From Idiomarina sp. (GTDB lineage: Bacteria; Pseudomonadota; Gammaproteobacteria; Enterobacterales; Alteromonadaceae): DNA of 64,000 nucleotides. The stretch covers positions 52,195-116,194 of the forward strand of contig JAFIFP010000010.1 in NCBI GenBank assembly GCA_020831965.1, in the 5' to 3' direction. How positions within the stretch are numbered: the stretch's first letter is position 1; each line of letters opens with the position of its first letter. Both the position numbers and the translations under genes were made by a program. Shown piece by piece: positions 40,230-50,369 of this stretch. The notes beneath the pieces were generated by a model. It had not been told where the DNA came from. It did not search any database and saw nothing but the letters and a program-made list of their open reading frames with translations.

Positions 40230-40711
40230 TCACTGAAGCATTGCAACAGCTCCATGATATTAGCGAGGCCGATACGAGCCAATTATGGCCATTAGCTTGG
40301 GGCTGGTGGATTGTGATTCTACTCACACTCCTCACTTTTGCGCTGACCCGCTACGGATGGCGACGTTACAGTCAACGTCATCATGTACGTAAACAAGCTC
40401 TCAACGCGCTTAAGACTGCCCATGTCAGACGCGCAACTGAGCTTACGGCACTATGCAAGCGCGTGGCGCTACATTACTTCCCTACACAACCTATTGAGGA
40501 AATGACAGGCCCTACTTGGTTGGAGTTTATGCAACAAACGTTGCCCATGCATCGCCAAATCGATCAGAACGCGCTTAATCTCATTGCCCAGTCGATGTAT
40601 GGCCCAGAACAAGAGCAGAGCCTGTCTGAGTATCAGATGCTTGCCGAACGTTGGTTGCGGGAAGCAGTCCCACCGCGAAATTCAGCAGTTGGAGGCAGTC
40701 ACGATGTTTGA
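40226..40711 (+). CDS. DUF4381 membrane protein
   Basis: 161 residues from the ATG that overlaps the DUF58 stop (ATGA). One membrane helix (about residues 22-42: WWIVILLTLLTFALTRYGW) is followed by a cytosolic helical part with basic residues. Position and pattern (LHDI then PLAWGWW, later TWLEFMQ) fit the DUF4381 family, which is a steady member of MoxR/Bat operons. Its molecular job is not known. It ends eight bases inside the next gene. Confidence 0.85.
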   Translation: MITEALQQLHDISEADTSQLWPLAWGWWIVILLTLLTFALTRYGWRRYSQRHHVRKQALNALKTAHVRRATELTALCKRVALHYFPTQPIEEMTGPTWLEFMQQTLPMHRQIDQNALNLIAQSMYGPEQEQSLSEYQMLAERWLREAVPPRNSAVGGSHDV

Positions 40712-41705
40712 GTTTGGCTGGCCTTGGCTTGGCCTATTATTGCTGTTGCCCCCCTGCCTTCGATTACTTAAGCGACGAAATTCTAAGCGCGCTGCAGCGA
40801 TTCGATTCCCTGGTATTCGCCAACGGCTGCCTGCCCAAGGTCATATTGCCGTACCAGGCTGGCGTCGCGACCTCCTCAGCTACCTCTTGTGGTCACTCGT
40901 AGTCCTCGCCACGATGCAACCACGATGGGTGGGAGAACCTATCCCATTGCAAGAAGAAGCTCGCGAAATGATGATTGCGCTCGATCTCTCCATGAGCATG
41001 ACAATGGAAGATATGACTTTGAACGGTGAAATAGTCTCTCGACTCAAAGCAGCGCACAAAATACTTGCTGACTTCATTCGCCGTCGACATGGCGACCGAA
41101 TTGGCTTGATTGTCTATGCAGATTCAGCTCATGTGTATGTCCCCGTAACCTCTGATCTTGAAAGCGTTGCGCGTTTAGCCGAAGAAGCTGAGATTGGACT
41201 GGCGGGTCAACGCACAGCGCTTGGTGATGCCATTGCCTTGTCCATTCGCTATTTTCAAGACCGCGACACGAAGGACCCTGTCGTACTCATGCTCACCGAC
41301 GGTATGATTAATACTGGCTCCATTAATGCGGAAGAAGCCTTAATACTTGCACAAGGTCATGACGTACGAATTCATACTATCGGAATTGGCTCCGATGAAA
41401 TGATAATTCCGGGTATTTTTGGTAACCGCAGAATTAACCCAAGTGCAGATCTCGATGAGGTGTTTCTTACGCGCATTGCGCAGGCGAGCGGTGGTGAATA
41501 CTTTCGAGCGCGGAACGTCGATGAAATGAATCGCATCTACGACATTATCGATCAGATTGAGCCTGTATTGGGTGATGAAGAGTTCTTTCGCCCACGCACC
41601 AGCTTAAGCCATTGGCCACTGCTGGCGGCATTTATTTTGAGTATCCTTATGCTAGTCCGGGCATTATGGCAAAGATTACCCTCGCGCCGAGAGGTTCCAG
41701 TATGA
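40704..41705 (+). CDS. BatA-like von Willebrand A membrane protein
   Basis: 333 residues from the ATG at 40704, with GGAGG eight bases ahead inside the preceding gene. The pattern is N-terminal helices (MFEFGWPWLGLLLLL and DLLSYLLWSLVVLAT), a VWA domain (about 85-280), and a C-terminal helix (WPLLAAFILSILMLV). The metal site is complete: ALDLSMSMTMEDM supplies DxSxS and MLTDGMINTG the distal Asp. It is similar to Bacteroides-type BatA and probably a substrate of the MoxR ATPase. The stop overlaps the next start (ATGA). Confidence 0.88.
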   Translation: MFEFGWPWLGLLLLLPPCLRLLKRRNSKRAAAIRFPGIRQRLPAQGHIAVPGWRRDLLSYLLWSLVVLATMQPRWVGEPIPLQEEAREMMIALDLSMSMTMEDMTLNGEIVSRLKAAHKILADFIRRRHGDRIGLIVYADSAHVYVPVTSDLESVARLAEEAEIGLAGQRTALGDAIALSIRYFQDRDTKDPVVLMLTDGMINTGSINAEEALILAQGHDVRIHTIGIGSDEMIIPGIFGNRRINPSADLDEVFLTRIAQASGGEYFRARNVDEMNRIYDIIDQIEPVLGDEEFFRPRTSLSHWPLLAAFILSILMLVRALWQRLPSRREVPV

Positions 41706-43513
41706 TCGAGTTTCATATTATTCGGCCTTATGCGCTCTTCGCCTTGGTGCCAATTCTCGCCCTTTTGCCTTGGTGGTGGTCGTGGGTAAAACGGCCACAA
41801 GGTGCTGGTCGCGTGATTGCTCCTCATTTATTAAATGCGCTGACCGCAGAACGTGACACGACACAGTATCAGCCTCGTCCTCTGTGGCTGCTATTAGCAT
41901 GGGTTATTGCGACCCTCGCTCTCGCAGGTCCAACCTGGATAAAGATCGAAACGCCAGTGCTCAATGTTCAATCGGGTCGCGTCATACTCATGGACATGAG
42001 CCAATTAACACGCGCCACGGATATTACTCCTGATCGACACACGCGCCTAAAGTTCAAAGCTCAGGACTTAGTGCAGTCGCTCACAGATGGCCAAACGGGC
42101 TTAGTCGCATATGCAGGTGACGCTTTCGTAATTACACCACTCACGCGAGATCCAGAAAACCTCAGACACTTGCTTCCAGCACTCAGTCCTGAGGTCATGC
42201 CAGATCCGGGGCATGACCCAGTGGCGGGCTTTCGCCAAGCAATTAACATGCTCACACAAGCAGGCTACGACCGAGGTGACATCATATGGTTAACTGGTGG
42301 CGTACAGCGTGCAGATGTGCAGGACATTCTGAATCTATTGCGACGCCATAGCTATCGCGTGTCTATTCTCTCATTTGGAACGTCCGATGGCGGCCCTGTG
42401 CGTAACGCTGATGGCAGTCTAGCTCGAGATCGTCAAGGGCAATTGCTCTTGCCTCGTTTAATTCCAGACTATCTCGAACGTATTGCAAACAGTACGCAAG
42501 GAATTCATCTTCCCTATCGTACTGACCGCTCTGATATCGAACAACTCCTTGCATTGCAGCCCTTAGTGCAGGATGTAACCGAAGACGAGCAGCGTTTCGC
42601 AGAGGACCAATGGTTGGATACAGGCCCCTATTTAGCGGTACTGTTAATTCCCCTGTTGCTCATTATTGCGCGTGAACGGGCGCTATTGAGCCTCGGTATG
42701 ATTGCAATGTTAAGTCTACTCATGCCACCACAAGTGATGGCCTCGACGAAAAGCCAAGCAAGCACCTCGTGGCTGCAGCAAATTTTTCAAAACCGCAGTC
42801 AGCAAGCGCAAAATGCCTATACCGCCCAAGATTTCGATACTGCAGAACGACGTGCTAGCGATCCCATGATGCGCGGGATGGCCCTCTATCGGCAAGGCCG
42901 TTTCGAGGAAGCTGCATTAGAGTTCGCTCGCCTTGATACACCGGACGCTCATTATAATCGGGGCAATAGCCTCGCTTATGCCGGTGACATTGAACAAGCT
43001 ATCCTAGCCTATAAAGAGGCACTCAGCCTTCGCCCTGATTGGTCTGAAGCATATGACAATAAAACACTACTCGAGCAGTTACAGTCAGAACAAGGGAATG
43101 AGGGGGGAGACAGTCCCCAGAATGGTGACCAAACTCATGAAGACCTTGCGAACGATGGCGATGAGGCAGACCAACAGCCCGAGGAATCGGAACAGGAATC
43201 TGAAGCAGACGATAGTGACAGCACTGATGGCTCTCAGGATCAAACCACTGAGTCGCAGAGTAGCGACGAGCAGCAAGAACAAGAGCCAAGAGAACAGGAC
43301 CCTGTGGAGCAACGACAGGACGACACAGGTGAACTCATTGATGAGCAAGCCCTGCCAGACTTTGATGACTTGAGTGAAGAAGAACGCGAGCAACTTGAGC
43401 AATTAATGCGCCGCCTGCAGGATGACCCTGCGTGGCTGCTTCGAAATCGACTACGCATGGAGGCAGAACGACGCCGCTTTCAAAGCGGACGTTCCAGCCC
43501 AAACATGAGGTAA
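41702..43513 (+). CDS. BatB/BatC-like VWA and TPR protein
   Basis: 603 residues. Two N-terminal helices lead into a VWA domain (about 80-290). A membrane segment (about 308-350) follows, then a TPR region (about 375-460; YRQGRFEEAALEFARL, YNRGNSLAYAGDIEQAI). The C-terminal tail is long, acidic and Gln/Asp/Glu-rich. It thus fuses what are BatB and BatC in Bacteroidetes. The first metal motif is altered: LMDMSQLTRA gives D-x-S but not the second Ser. The tail ends in a basic segment (RMEAERRRFQSGR). It is translated with the upstream BatA through ATGA overlap. Confidence 0.87.
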   Translation: MIEFHIIRPYALFALVPILALLPWWWSWVKRPQGAGRVIAPHLLNALTAERDTTQYQPRPLWLLLAWVIATLALAGPTWIKIETPVLNVQSGRVILMDMSQLTRATDITPDRHTRLKFKAQDLVQSLTDGQTGLVAYAGDAFVITPLTRDPENLRHLLPALSPEVMPDPGHDPVAGFRQAINMLTQAGYDRGDIIWLTGGVQRADVQDILNLLRRHSYRVSILSFGTSDGGPVRNADGSLARDRQGQLLLPRLIPDYLERIANSTQGIHLPYRTDRSDIEQLLALQPLVQDVTEDEQRFAEDQWLDTGPYLAVLLIPLLLIIARERALLSLGMIAMLSLLMPPQVMASTKSQASTSWLQQIFQNRSQQAQNAYTAQDFDTAERRASDPMMRGMALYRQGRFEEAALEFARLDTPDAHYNRGNSLAYAGDIEQAILAYKEALSLRPDWSEAYDNKTLLEQLQSEQGNEGGDSPQNGDQTHEDLANDGDEADQQPEESEQESEADDSDSTDGSQDQTTESQSSDEQQEQEPREQDPVEQRQDDTGELIDEQALPDFDDLSEEEREQLEQLMRRLQDDPAWLLRNRLRMEAERRRFQSGRSSPNMR

Positions 43514-43518
43514 TAAGC

Positions 43519-45228
43519 ATGACCCGTTGGTTGTCCTTTATAGGTACATTTCTCATCTTTTACATGTTCGCGTCTCCGGCATTCGCGCAAAGTCTTGAAG
43601 TACGCGCCGAGATTGACCGCAATCCAGTGATTGTAAATGAGTCTTTTACCCTAACCGTCACGGCAAATGACGACCTACCTCGTTGGGCCTTTAGTTCAGA
43701 GCCATTACTCAGAGATTTCGTTGTTGGCGCCACGTCTATTGATACCTCGAGTGTAACCACACAAGGGCGTGTCGAACGCACAACTCGCTGGACCGTGCGC
43801 TTAACCGCTAGACAACCGGGGCGCTTCATTATTCCTGCATTTACGATTGAAGGGGCACAAACCTTACCTATTGATCTTGAAGTCATACAAGCGACCCAAC
43901 AAGCTGATGGCGAACAACGCCCCTTCTTCATTCAAGCGCGAGTCAGCAATGAAACGCCTTTCGTGCAACAACAAGTCTTGTACGAAATTGAACTTTTTCT
44001 GCGCAATGATTTCCCTCTTGAGAGTGGTCAAATTGCCGCGCCCGAGGCAGAAAACGCCGATATTGAGCAAATTGCGCAAAACCGGGAACGACAAGAAATC
44101 GTCAACGGCCAGAGGTATCGTGTGATTAGCCAAGAGTACGCCATTATCCCAAGACGTAGCGGACCTCTAGAGATTCAAGGCGCACGTTTTGATGGTCGCT
44201 ATCGAGCAACGTCGAGCCGCAGCCTCACGGGTTTTACACGCCCAGAACAAACCACGCTCTTTGCCGAGGATGTCATCATTGACGTGCAGCCTCGCCCTCG
44301 CGACTTTCCCGGTGCTTGGCTGCCAAGCTCACGGGTTGAACTCCATGAAGAGTGGAACCCTGATACCGTCATGTTGCCCTTGGGTGAACCCATTACGCGT
44401 ACCATCTCGATCACGGCCGAAGGGGTTCGTCCTGAGCAACTACCAGATATCAACCTTGAATGGCCTGAGAGTATTCGAATCTATCCCGACCGCGGGCAGC
44501 CTGAGTCAATTCCTGCCCGAAGTACCCGGATCTCGCAAATGCGTTACAGCATAGCGCTCATTCCTACCGAGCTCGGAACCTTTGAGCTACCAGAGGTACG
44601 GGTGCCGTGGTTTAACACAAGAACAAATCGCGTCGAGTATGCCACGCTACCGGCTCGAGAGCTGACCGTAACCTCACCACCAGGGGGTATCCCCTCTCCT
44701 CGCGCAATTACGCCACCAGACGCTGTTACTGCGGAACGCACTGGTGTCGCCGATCGTCCTGACCGAGATTCTATGATTGAAGCGAGTCGTGGACCAAGCA
44801 CACTGTGGTTCGTCGTAGTATTTGTGCTGTGGCTGCTTACTTTATTCGCTTTAATTGCGGTCGTTCAACGTTATCGTAAGAAACCGCTCGCACAAGAGCC
44901 CGGCACTCACATTCCAGAACATGCGAGAACAGCCCTGAATCGACTCAAGAAGGCCTGTTATGACAACCAGCCCCACGAGGCACGAGAAGCTCTGCTCGCT
45001 TGGCAGAGCGCACGACATGGTAAACCAGTCACCAGCTTACAAGCCATTATCGATGAGTTCGCCAACGAGTCAGAGCTAGCATCGACACTCATAGCGTTGC
45101 AACAAACTCTGTATAGTGCAGAGAAGCCAATGTGGCAGCAAGGAAGACAGCTCTGGGCTGCAGTCAAGTCTTTACACCAACGCCAGAACGTCACGTCACC
45201 CAATAGCTTCTCTCTCTATCCCAGTTAG
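43519..45228 (+). CDS. BatD-like (oxygen tolerance) membrane protein
   Basis: 569 residues with a signal peptide (FLIFYMFASPAFAQS), a periplasmic part of beta-rich repeats (SLEVRAEIDRNPVIVNESFT, then several domains to about 440), one membrane helix (LWFVVVFVLWLLTLFALIAV, about 462-482) and a short cytosolic tail. It matches the BatD family that ends Bat operons. It starts five bases after the TPR gene stop and is followed by a strong terminator, so the six-gene operon ends here. Confidence 0.87.
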   Translation: MTRWLSFIGTFLIFYMFASPAFAQSLEVRAEIDRNPVIVNESFTLTVTANDDLPRWAFSSEPLLRDFVVGATSIDTSSVTTQGRVERTTRWTVRLTARQPGRFIIPAFTIEGAQTLPIDLEVIQATQQADGEQRPFFIQARVSNETPFVQQQVLYEIELFLRNDFPLESGQIAAPEAENADIEQIAQNRERQEIVNGQRYRVISQEYAIIPRRSGPLEIQGARFDGRYRATSSRSLTGFTRPEQTTLFAEDVIIDVQPRPRDFPGAWLPSSRVELHEEWNPDTVMLPLGEPITRTISITAEGVRPEQLPDINLEWPESIRIYPDRGQPESIPARSTRISQMRYSIALIPTELGTFELPEVRVPWFNTRTNRVEYATLPARELTVTSPPGGIPSPRAITPPDAVTAERTGVADRPDRDSMIEASRGPSTLWFVVVFVLWLLTLFALIAVVQRYRKKPLAQEPGTHIPEHARTALNRLKKACYDNQPHEAREALLAWQSARHGKPVTSLQAIIDEFANESELASTLIALQQTLYSAEKPMWQQGRQLWAAVKSLHQRQNVTSPNSFSLYPS

Positions 45229-45252
45229 CGGAACAGCTAGCAAGCGGAAACA

Positions 45253-45280
45253 AAAAAGCCGATACAACGTATCGGCTTTT
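45253..45280. terminator. bidirectional terminator between batD and ppiD
   Basis: AAAAAGCCGATAC and GTATCGGCTTTT make an eight-pair G/C-containing stem with flanking A and T runs. It serves both converging genes. Confidence 0.9.
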
Positions 45281-45315
45281 CTTTATGACTTCACTAGCTC
45301 TTCATTTGATGAAGC

Positions 45316-47178
45316 TTAGAGTCGACGACGAATATCCGCGTCGCTCTTTAATGCGTTCATCAAGCCTTGATACAAACGCTCAGCGTGTTGTACTTCAAGC
45401 TGACGGGAATAGCGGTCTGCTAACTCTTCGTCTGCAATACCAGGCGTCACACCCGTTAACTCGAGAACCGCAACATCGCCAGTATTCAATGAAACGCGAG
45501 CGATCTCAGGAGATTCTTCGTTCAACGCCATGCGGAACAAACGTTGACGAATCTCACCTGGCAAGTCCGCGCCAAAGCGACTTGCTGCTTCGATATACTC
45601 GAAACTACGGCCAGTGCGTTCACGAGCACGCATCTGCGCAACAATCTCATCGGCTTGGCTCAGGGCTAACTCTTGGGCGCGTTCACGCTGCAAACGGCTT
45701 ACAATAGTGTCTCGCACTTCGTCGAGCGGACGAATACGCGGCGGTTCATAATTCTCCGCACGCACTACGATAGAGCGTTCACTCAACTCAATTAACTCAC
45801 TATTGAGCTCTCGCTCAGTCACGTCTGAAGAAAACGCCTGAGTTAACAACTGCGGAGAGTCAAAACCTGAAGGCGGGTTGCCGCGCGTGATCAGTGGACT
45901 CTGACGAATCGTCAAACCAAGCTCTTGGGCAACTTCGTCCAGTGAGTCTGGAATCTCAAAGCTCATGCGTGCGAGCTCTTGTTGCAAACGGAAGTATTCT
46001 GTCTCGGCCTCTACTCGCGCTAAGTTCTCGCGAATTTCATCAGCAACTTCGTCAAACGAAGTTTGCTGCGCAGCACTCAATTGCGTCAATTTCACAATGT
46101 GGAAACCAAACTCTGAACGCACCACGTCAGACACTTCACCCTCGCTCTGCAGAGCAAAACCGGCATCTTCAATATCCGGATCGATGGCACCGCGTTCAAG
46201 GGTTCCAAGATCACCACCATCTTCGGCACTGAAAATGTCTTGCGACGAGCGAGCGGCAACTTCTACGAAGTCTGCACCCGCACGAATTTCAGCAAGCAAG
46301 GTCTCTGCTTCTACGCGAGCTGCTGCTTCGTCGGCACCAAACTCAACCAGAATGTGGGCAATACGACGCTGCTCTGCGGCACTGAAAGCGGCAGGATTGC
46401 GGTCGTAATACTCACGAACCGTATCGTCGTCGATTGTTGTACGCGCAACCACATCGTCAAAGCGAAGCTCTACATAAGCCAATTGAATCTGCTCTTCAAC
46501 TTCAAAACGTTCTTGATTGTTGAAGTACCAAGCTTCGATTTCTTCATCGCTTAGTTCAACTTGACCGAGGAAGTCTTCGCCACGAATCAGTGTATAACGA
46601 CCACTACGGCGCTCGTTCTGCAATACCTGCAGACGGTCAACTTCGTTGGGTAACGCGAACTCTGAACCAAATGCGCCTTGCAACATGAGCACACGCACGC
46701 TTTGTTCTTCCATATACTGACGGAACTGCGATGGTGTAAAGCCCAAGCTCATTAACGCTCGGTTATAGAGATCGTTGCTAAACTGACCGTTGATCTGGAA
46801 GTCAGGCAATTCGCGAATCATTTGACGCAAAACGTCAGGTGATTGGCGCATTCCCAGGCTTTGAGCCAACTGAATCGTCAACTGATCTTCAATAAGCTGT
46901 TCAAGCACGCTCGCACGAAGTTGACGAGTGTATCCCTCATCAGCAGCCAGCATCTGGAACATTTCGCCATACTGCTCTTCTAGCATGGCACGCTGATTCT
47001 GATACGCACGGTCAAACTGTACGCGGCTGATTTCGGTCCCATTGACCTTCGCCACATAAGTCTCTGTACTTCCGCCCAGATAAGCATTCACCCCAGTCAG
47101 GGCAAACGCGACTACGATCAGAAAAATAATTACTTTAACTACGGGCCCTTGTGCGCCCTCACGGATCCTTTCGAGCAT
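45316..47178 (-). CDS. ppiD: periplasmic peptidyl-prolyl isomerase chaperone PpiD
   Basis: Inner-membrane-anchored folding factor near the Sec exit. It has 620 residues (E. coli 623). The N-terminus MLERIREGAQGPVVKVIIFLIVVAFALTG-type anchor is followed by a SurA-like N-terminal chaperone region. One parvulin domain (about 265-360) shows RRIAHILVEFG, SQDIFSAEDGGDLGTLERG and SEFGFHIVKL. It follows hupB, as in E. coli (lon-hupB-ppiD). Confidence 0.96.
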   Translation of the reverse strand: MLERIREGAQGPVVKVIIFLIVVAFALTGVNAYLGGSTETYVAKVNGTEISRVQFDRAYQNQRAMLEEQYGEMFQMLAADEGYTRQLRASVLEQLIEDQLTIQLAQSLGMRQSPDVLRQMIRELPDFQINGQFSNDLYNRALMSLGFTPSQFRQYMEEQSVRVLMLQGAFGSEFALPNEVDRLQVLQNERRSGRYTLIRGEDFLGQVELSDEEIEAWYFNNQERFEVEEQIQLAYVELRFDDVVARTTIDDDTVREYYDRNPAAFSAAEQRRIAHILVEFGADEAAARVEAETLLAEIRAGADFVEVAARSSQDIFSAEDGGDLGTLERGAIDPDIEDAGFALQSEGEVSDVVRSEFGFHIVKLTQLSAAQQTSFDEVADEIRENLARVEAETEYFRLQQELARMSFEIPDSLDEVAQELGLTIRQSPLITRGNPPSGFDSPQLLTQAFSSDVTERELNSELIELSERSIVVRAENYEPPRIRPLDEVRDTIVSRLQRERAQELALSQADEIVAQMRARERTGRSFEYIEAASRFGADLPGEIRQRLFRMALNEESPEIARVSLNTGDVAVLELTGVTPGIADEELADRYSRQLEVQHAERLYQGLMNALKSDADIRRRL

Positions 47179-47318
47179 ACGCTGTCTCTTTTGTCGCCGA
47201 CCACTAATACTTATCTCTGTGTGTGCGTGCCGACAGCTTCGTTTTTTAAGCTGCTCGCCAACGCGCGCAAGAGTATATCACAGAAAATGTGCAGCGTTTT
47301 AGCTACTCCACCAACAAC

Positions 47319-47341
47319 AAAGGCGCCTATCGGCGCCTTTG
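47319..47341 (-). terminator. hairpin terminator after hupB
   Basis: AAAGGCGCC-TATC-GGCGCCTTT forms a nine-pair stem. On the minus strand the following bases are TTGTTGTTGG, only moderately T-rich, so some readthrough into ppiD is possible. Confidence 0.6.
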
Positions 47342-47360
47342 CTTACTAAAACAGTAATGT

Positions 47361-47633
47361 TTAGTTTACTGCATCTTTCAGTGCTTTACCGGCTTTGAAA
47401 GCTGGTACTTTAGCTGCTGAAATTTGAATAGTCTGACCAGTTTGTGGATTACGGCCTGTACGAGCTGAACGCTCACGTACAGAGAAAGTTCCGAAACCAA
47501 CTAGCGCAACTTGGTCACCGCTTTTCAATGCTTCAGTTACTGCGCCGATTACTGAGTCCAGAGCACGACCGGCAGCGGCCTTAGAAAGTTCTGCGTCTGC
47601 TGCGATTTTGTCAATAAGCTGAGACTTGTTCAC
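47361..47633 (-). CDS. hupB: DNA-binding protein HU-beta
   Basis: 90-residue nucleoid protein that bends DNA as a dimer. The HU pattern is complete: [40 protein letters not shown] (the signature with the intercalating arm) and the [18 protein letters not shown] end. The sequence is close to E. coli HU-beta. It follows lon after a 261-bp gap that carries its own promoter. Confidence 0.98.
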   Translation of the reverse strand: MNKSQLIDKIAADAELSKAAAGRALDSVIGAVTEALKSGDQVALVGFGTFSVRERSARTGRNPQTGQTIQISAAKVPAFKAGKALKDAVN

Positions 47634-47699
47634 AGTATCATCCCCTTAGATTGTTATTATGGAGTTCCATGGTTCCAATTAAATATTGGGCCAGCAAAG

Positions 47700-47728
47700 T
47701 TTATAACAAGCTTATATCTTTAGTTCAA
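47700..47728 (-). promoter_or_regulatory. hupB promoter
   Basis: On the minus strand TTGAAC (47723-47728) and TATAAA (47700-47705) are separated by 17 bp. The start codon is about 65 bp downstream. A second TTGACA lies about 15 bp upstream of the -35, so more than one start is possible. The rest of the hupB-lon gap shows no other clear element. Confidence 0.65.
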
Positions 47729-47894
47729 GCACTCAAAGACGCCTGTCAAAAAAGTTTACCGAATCCCTACGACCCTTGGCCTGTAAGGCTTCAGACAACT
47801 GCCCCTAGGCTATCACAGTCGGCGGGGATGAAAAGCATTTTTCGGTAAAAATTAACATTTTTTCCCCTACCGTTCAGAATGAGCTTCTGAAACA

Positions 47895-50252
47895 CTATGA
47901 CTTCTTCTTACTTTTCAATGCTTTAAATGGACTATTAGACATTGAAAGAGTAAGCACTTCATCGATCCATTGGACCGGATGAATCTCTAAATCACCCTTC
48001 ACATTATCCGCGATTTCCTTGAGATCACGCTCGTTTTCCTTCGGAATGAGTACGCGTTTTATACCACCGCGATGGGCTGCTAATAATTTTTCTTTCAAAC
48101 CACCGATCGCCAGAACTTCACCCCGCAACGTGATTTCTCCGGTCATGGCGACATCGGCCCGAACTGGATTACCCGTTAATGAAGAAACCAAGGCTGTAAC
48201 CATGGCGATACCTGCGCTAGGCCCGTCTTTCGGAGTTGCCCCCTCAGGAACGTGCACATGCACATCTTGCTTTTCATAAAAGTCTGCTGCAATACCCAGT
48301 TTATCCGCGCGACTGCGCACCACTGTCATCGCCGTACTGATAGACTCTTTCATGACGTCACCAAGAGACCCAGTAAAGACCATTTTGCCTTTACCCGGCA
48401 CACTAGTCGCTTCAATGGTGAGTAAATCTCCACCCACCGACGTCCAAGCTAACCCTGTCACCTGCCCAACTTGGTCAGCATCCTCCGCTTTACCAAAGTC
48501 GAACCGGCGCACACCGAGAAACTCTTCCAAGTCTGCCGGACCAATACGCACTTTCTTTAACTTTTTATCCAGCAAAATGCGGCGTACTGATTTACGACAG
48601 AGCGTGGATAGCTCGCGTTCAAGATTCCGCACACCCGCCTCACGCGTGTAATAGCGAATGATGCCCAAAATCGCATCGTCTTGAACTTCGATTTCTTCAG
48701 GACGCAAGCCGTTCCGCTCAACTTGCTTCGCTAATAAATGCCGACGCGCAATATTCAATTTCTCGTCTTCCGTGTAGCCCGACAAACGAATCACTTCCAT
48801 TCGATCTAACAGAGGCGCAGGAATACGCATACTGTTTGACGTTGCAACGAACATCACATCAGACAGGTCATAATCAACTTCTAAGTAGTGGTCATTGAAT
48901 GAGCTATTTTGTTCTGGATCGAGTACTTCCAGCAAAGCTGACGACGGATCGCCTCGCATATCTGATGACATCTTATCGATCTCATCAAGCAAGAATAATG
49001 GGTTCCGCACTTCTACCTTGGCCATTTTCTGCATCAACTTACCCGGCATAGAGCCAATGTAAGTCCGACGGTGACCGCGTATCTCTGCCTCGTCCCGCAC
49101 ACCACCGAGCGCCATACGCACATACTTCCGGCCAGTCGCTCGAGCGATCGACTGTCCCAACGAGGTTTTCCCTACGCCGGGAGGTCCGACTAAACATAAA
49201 ATAGGACCGCGCACTTTCTTACTGCGTTGTTGTACCGCGAGGTAATCAAGAATTCGTTCTTTAACTTTTTCCAGACCATAGTGGTCTGCATTAAGAATTT
49301 CCTCGGCCTTCGCCAGGTCTTTCTTCACCCGACTCTTCTTGTGCCAAGGCACACTGGTCATCCAATCAATATAGCTTCGAACCACCGTTGCTTCCGCAGA
49401 CATCGGTGACATCATGCGTAACTTTTGGAGTTCTGCGCGGGTTTTATCCGCTGCTTCTTTAGGCATCTGCGCTTCGTCAATACGCTTCGCTAATGCTTCA
49501 AATTCGTCAACACCATCTTCGCCTTCGCCGAGTTCTTTCTGAATCGCTTTCATTTGCTCATTCAGATAGTACTCACGTTGCGACTTCTCCATCTGCTGCT
49601 TCACACGATTGCGGATCTTACGCTCCACTTGCAGAATATCGATTTCGCCTTCCATCAGCGCCATCAAATACTCCATCCGCTCACGTACATCAGTGATTTC
49701 TAACACATGCTGCTTGTCAGCAAGCTTCAATGGCATATGCGCAGCCATCGTGTCGGCAAGACGGTCTGCATCATCTATTCCAGACAAGGAGGTCAGCACT
49801 TCCGGTGGAATCTTTTTGTTCAGCTTCACATAACCTTCAAACTGGTTCATCGCCGAACGACTCATCACCTCTTCTTCTTTCTCTGGCATTAACTCACAAT
49901 CGAGTGTTTCGATATCTGCCGTAAAGAAATCTTCTTCGTCACGCCATTTCTTTACCTTGGCGCGACGCGTACCTTCCACGAGAACTTTCACAGTCCCATC
50001 TGGCAGCTTGAGCATTTGCAAAATCGTCGCGATCGAGCCCACTTCGTAAATATCTTTACGTTTCGGCTCGTCCACGGCAGGGTCTTTCTGCGCAACCAGA
50101 AATACTTGCTTGTCGTTGTCCATCGCCGCATCCAAGCAACGAATCGATTTTTCTCTACCAACAAAAAGTGGAATCACCATATGCGGGTACACCACCACAT
50201 CACGTAATGGTAGGACCGGCATTGTGAAGTGTTCAACGCTCTGTTCAGTCAT
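47895..50252 (-). CDS. lon: ATP-dependent Lon protease
   Basis: Cytosolic AAA+ serine protease for damaged and regulatory proteins. It has 785 residues from the ATG at 50252, set by GGAG six bases ahead (E. coli 784); an ATG four codons earlier lacks a site. The N-terminal substrate domain begins [20 protein letters not shown]. Walker A is [15 protein letters not shown] (about 355). The catalytic Ser lies in [11 protein letters not shown] and the Lys in [15 protein letters not shown]. It is preceded by clpX and a sigma-32-like promoter, and followed by hupB, as in E. coli. Confidence 0.98.
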   Translation of the reverse strand: MTEQSVEHFTMPVLPLRDVVVYPHMVIPLFVGREKSIRCLDAAMDNDKQVFLVAQKDPAVDEPKRKDIYEVGSIATILQMLKLPDGTVKVLVEGTRRAKVKKWRDEEDFFTADIETLDCELMPEKEEEVMSRSAMNQFEGYVKLNKKIPPEVLTSLSGIDDADRLADTMAAHMPLKLADKQHVLEITDVRERMEYLMALMEGEIDILQVERKIRNRVKQQMEKSQREYYLNEQMKAIQKELGEGEDGVDEFEALAKRIDEAQMPKEAADKTRAELQKLRMMSPMSAEATVVRSYIDWMTSVPWHKKSRVKKDLAKAEEILNADHYGLEKVKERILDYLAVQQRSKKVRGPILCLVGPPGVGKTSLGQSIARATGRKYVRMALGGVRDEAEIRGHRRTYIGSMPGKLMQKMAKVEVRNPLFLLDEIDKMSSDMRGDPSSALLEVLDPEQNSSFNDHYLEVDYDLSDVMFVATSNSMRIPAPLLDRMEVIRLSGYTEDEKLNIARRHLLAKQVERNGLRPEEIEVQDDAILGIIRYYTREAGVRNLERELSTLCRKSVRRILLDKKLKKVRIGPADLEEFLGVRRFDFGKAEDADQVGQVTGLAWTSVGGDLLTIEATSVPGKGKMVFTGSLGDVMKESISTAMTVVRSRADKLGIAADFYEKQDVHVHVPEGATPKDGPSAGIAMVTALVSSLTGNPVRADVAMTGEITLRGEVLAIGGLKEKLLAAHRGGIKRVLIPKENERDLKEIADNVKGDLEIHPVQWIDEVLTLSMSNSPFKALKSKKKS

Positions 50253-50298
50253 TGTGTTCTCCATAGTGGAGCGTCCATCAAAAAAGTCTTATCCCTTT

Positions 50299-50325
50299 AT
50301 ATGCGGGTGACACGACAAAGTTCAA
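50299..50325 (-). promoter_or_regulatory. sigma-32-like promoter for lon
   Basis: On the minus strand TTGAAC (50320-50325), 13 bp, then CCGCATAT (50299-50306) each differ by one base from the heat-shock consensus. E. coli lon is a heat-shock gene. It is placed between the clpX terminator and lon. Confidence 0.5.
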
Positions 50326-50336
50326 TGAGAGATTAC

Positions 50337-50358
50337 AAAAAAGGGGCCCGAAGGCCCC
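50337..50358 (-). terminator. Rho-independent terminator after clpX
   Basis: GGGGCC-TTCG-GGCCCC followed by six T on the minus strand, starting 11 bases after the clpX stop. Confidence 0.93.
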
Positions 50359-50369
50359 TGATTGATTGT

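Noticed and set aside
47634..47894. Possible small RNA gene between hupB and lon
   Set aside because: Only a promoter for hupB could be supported; no terminator or conserved fold is visible for a separate RNA.
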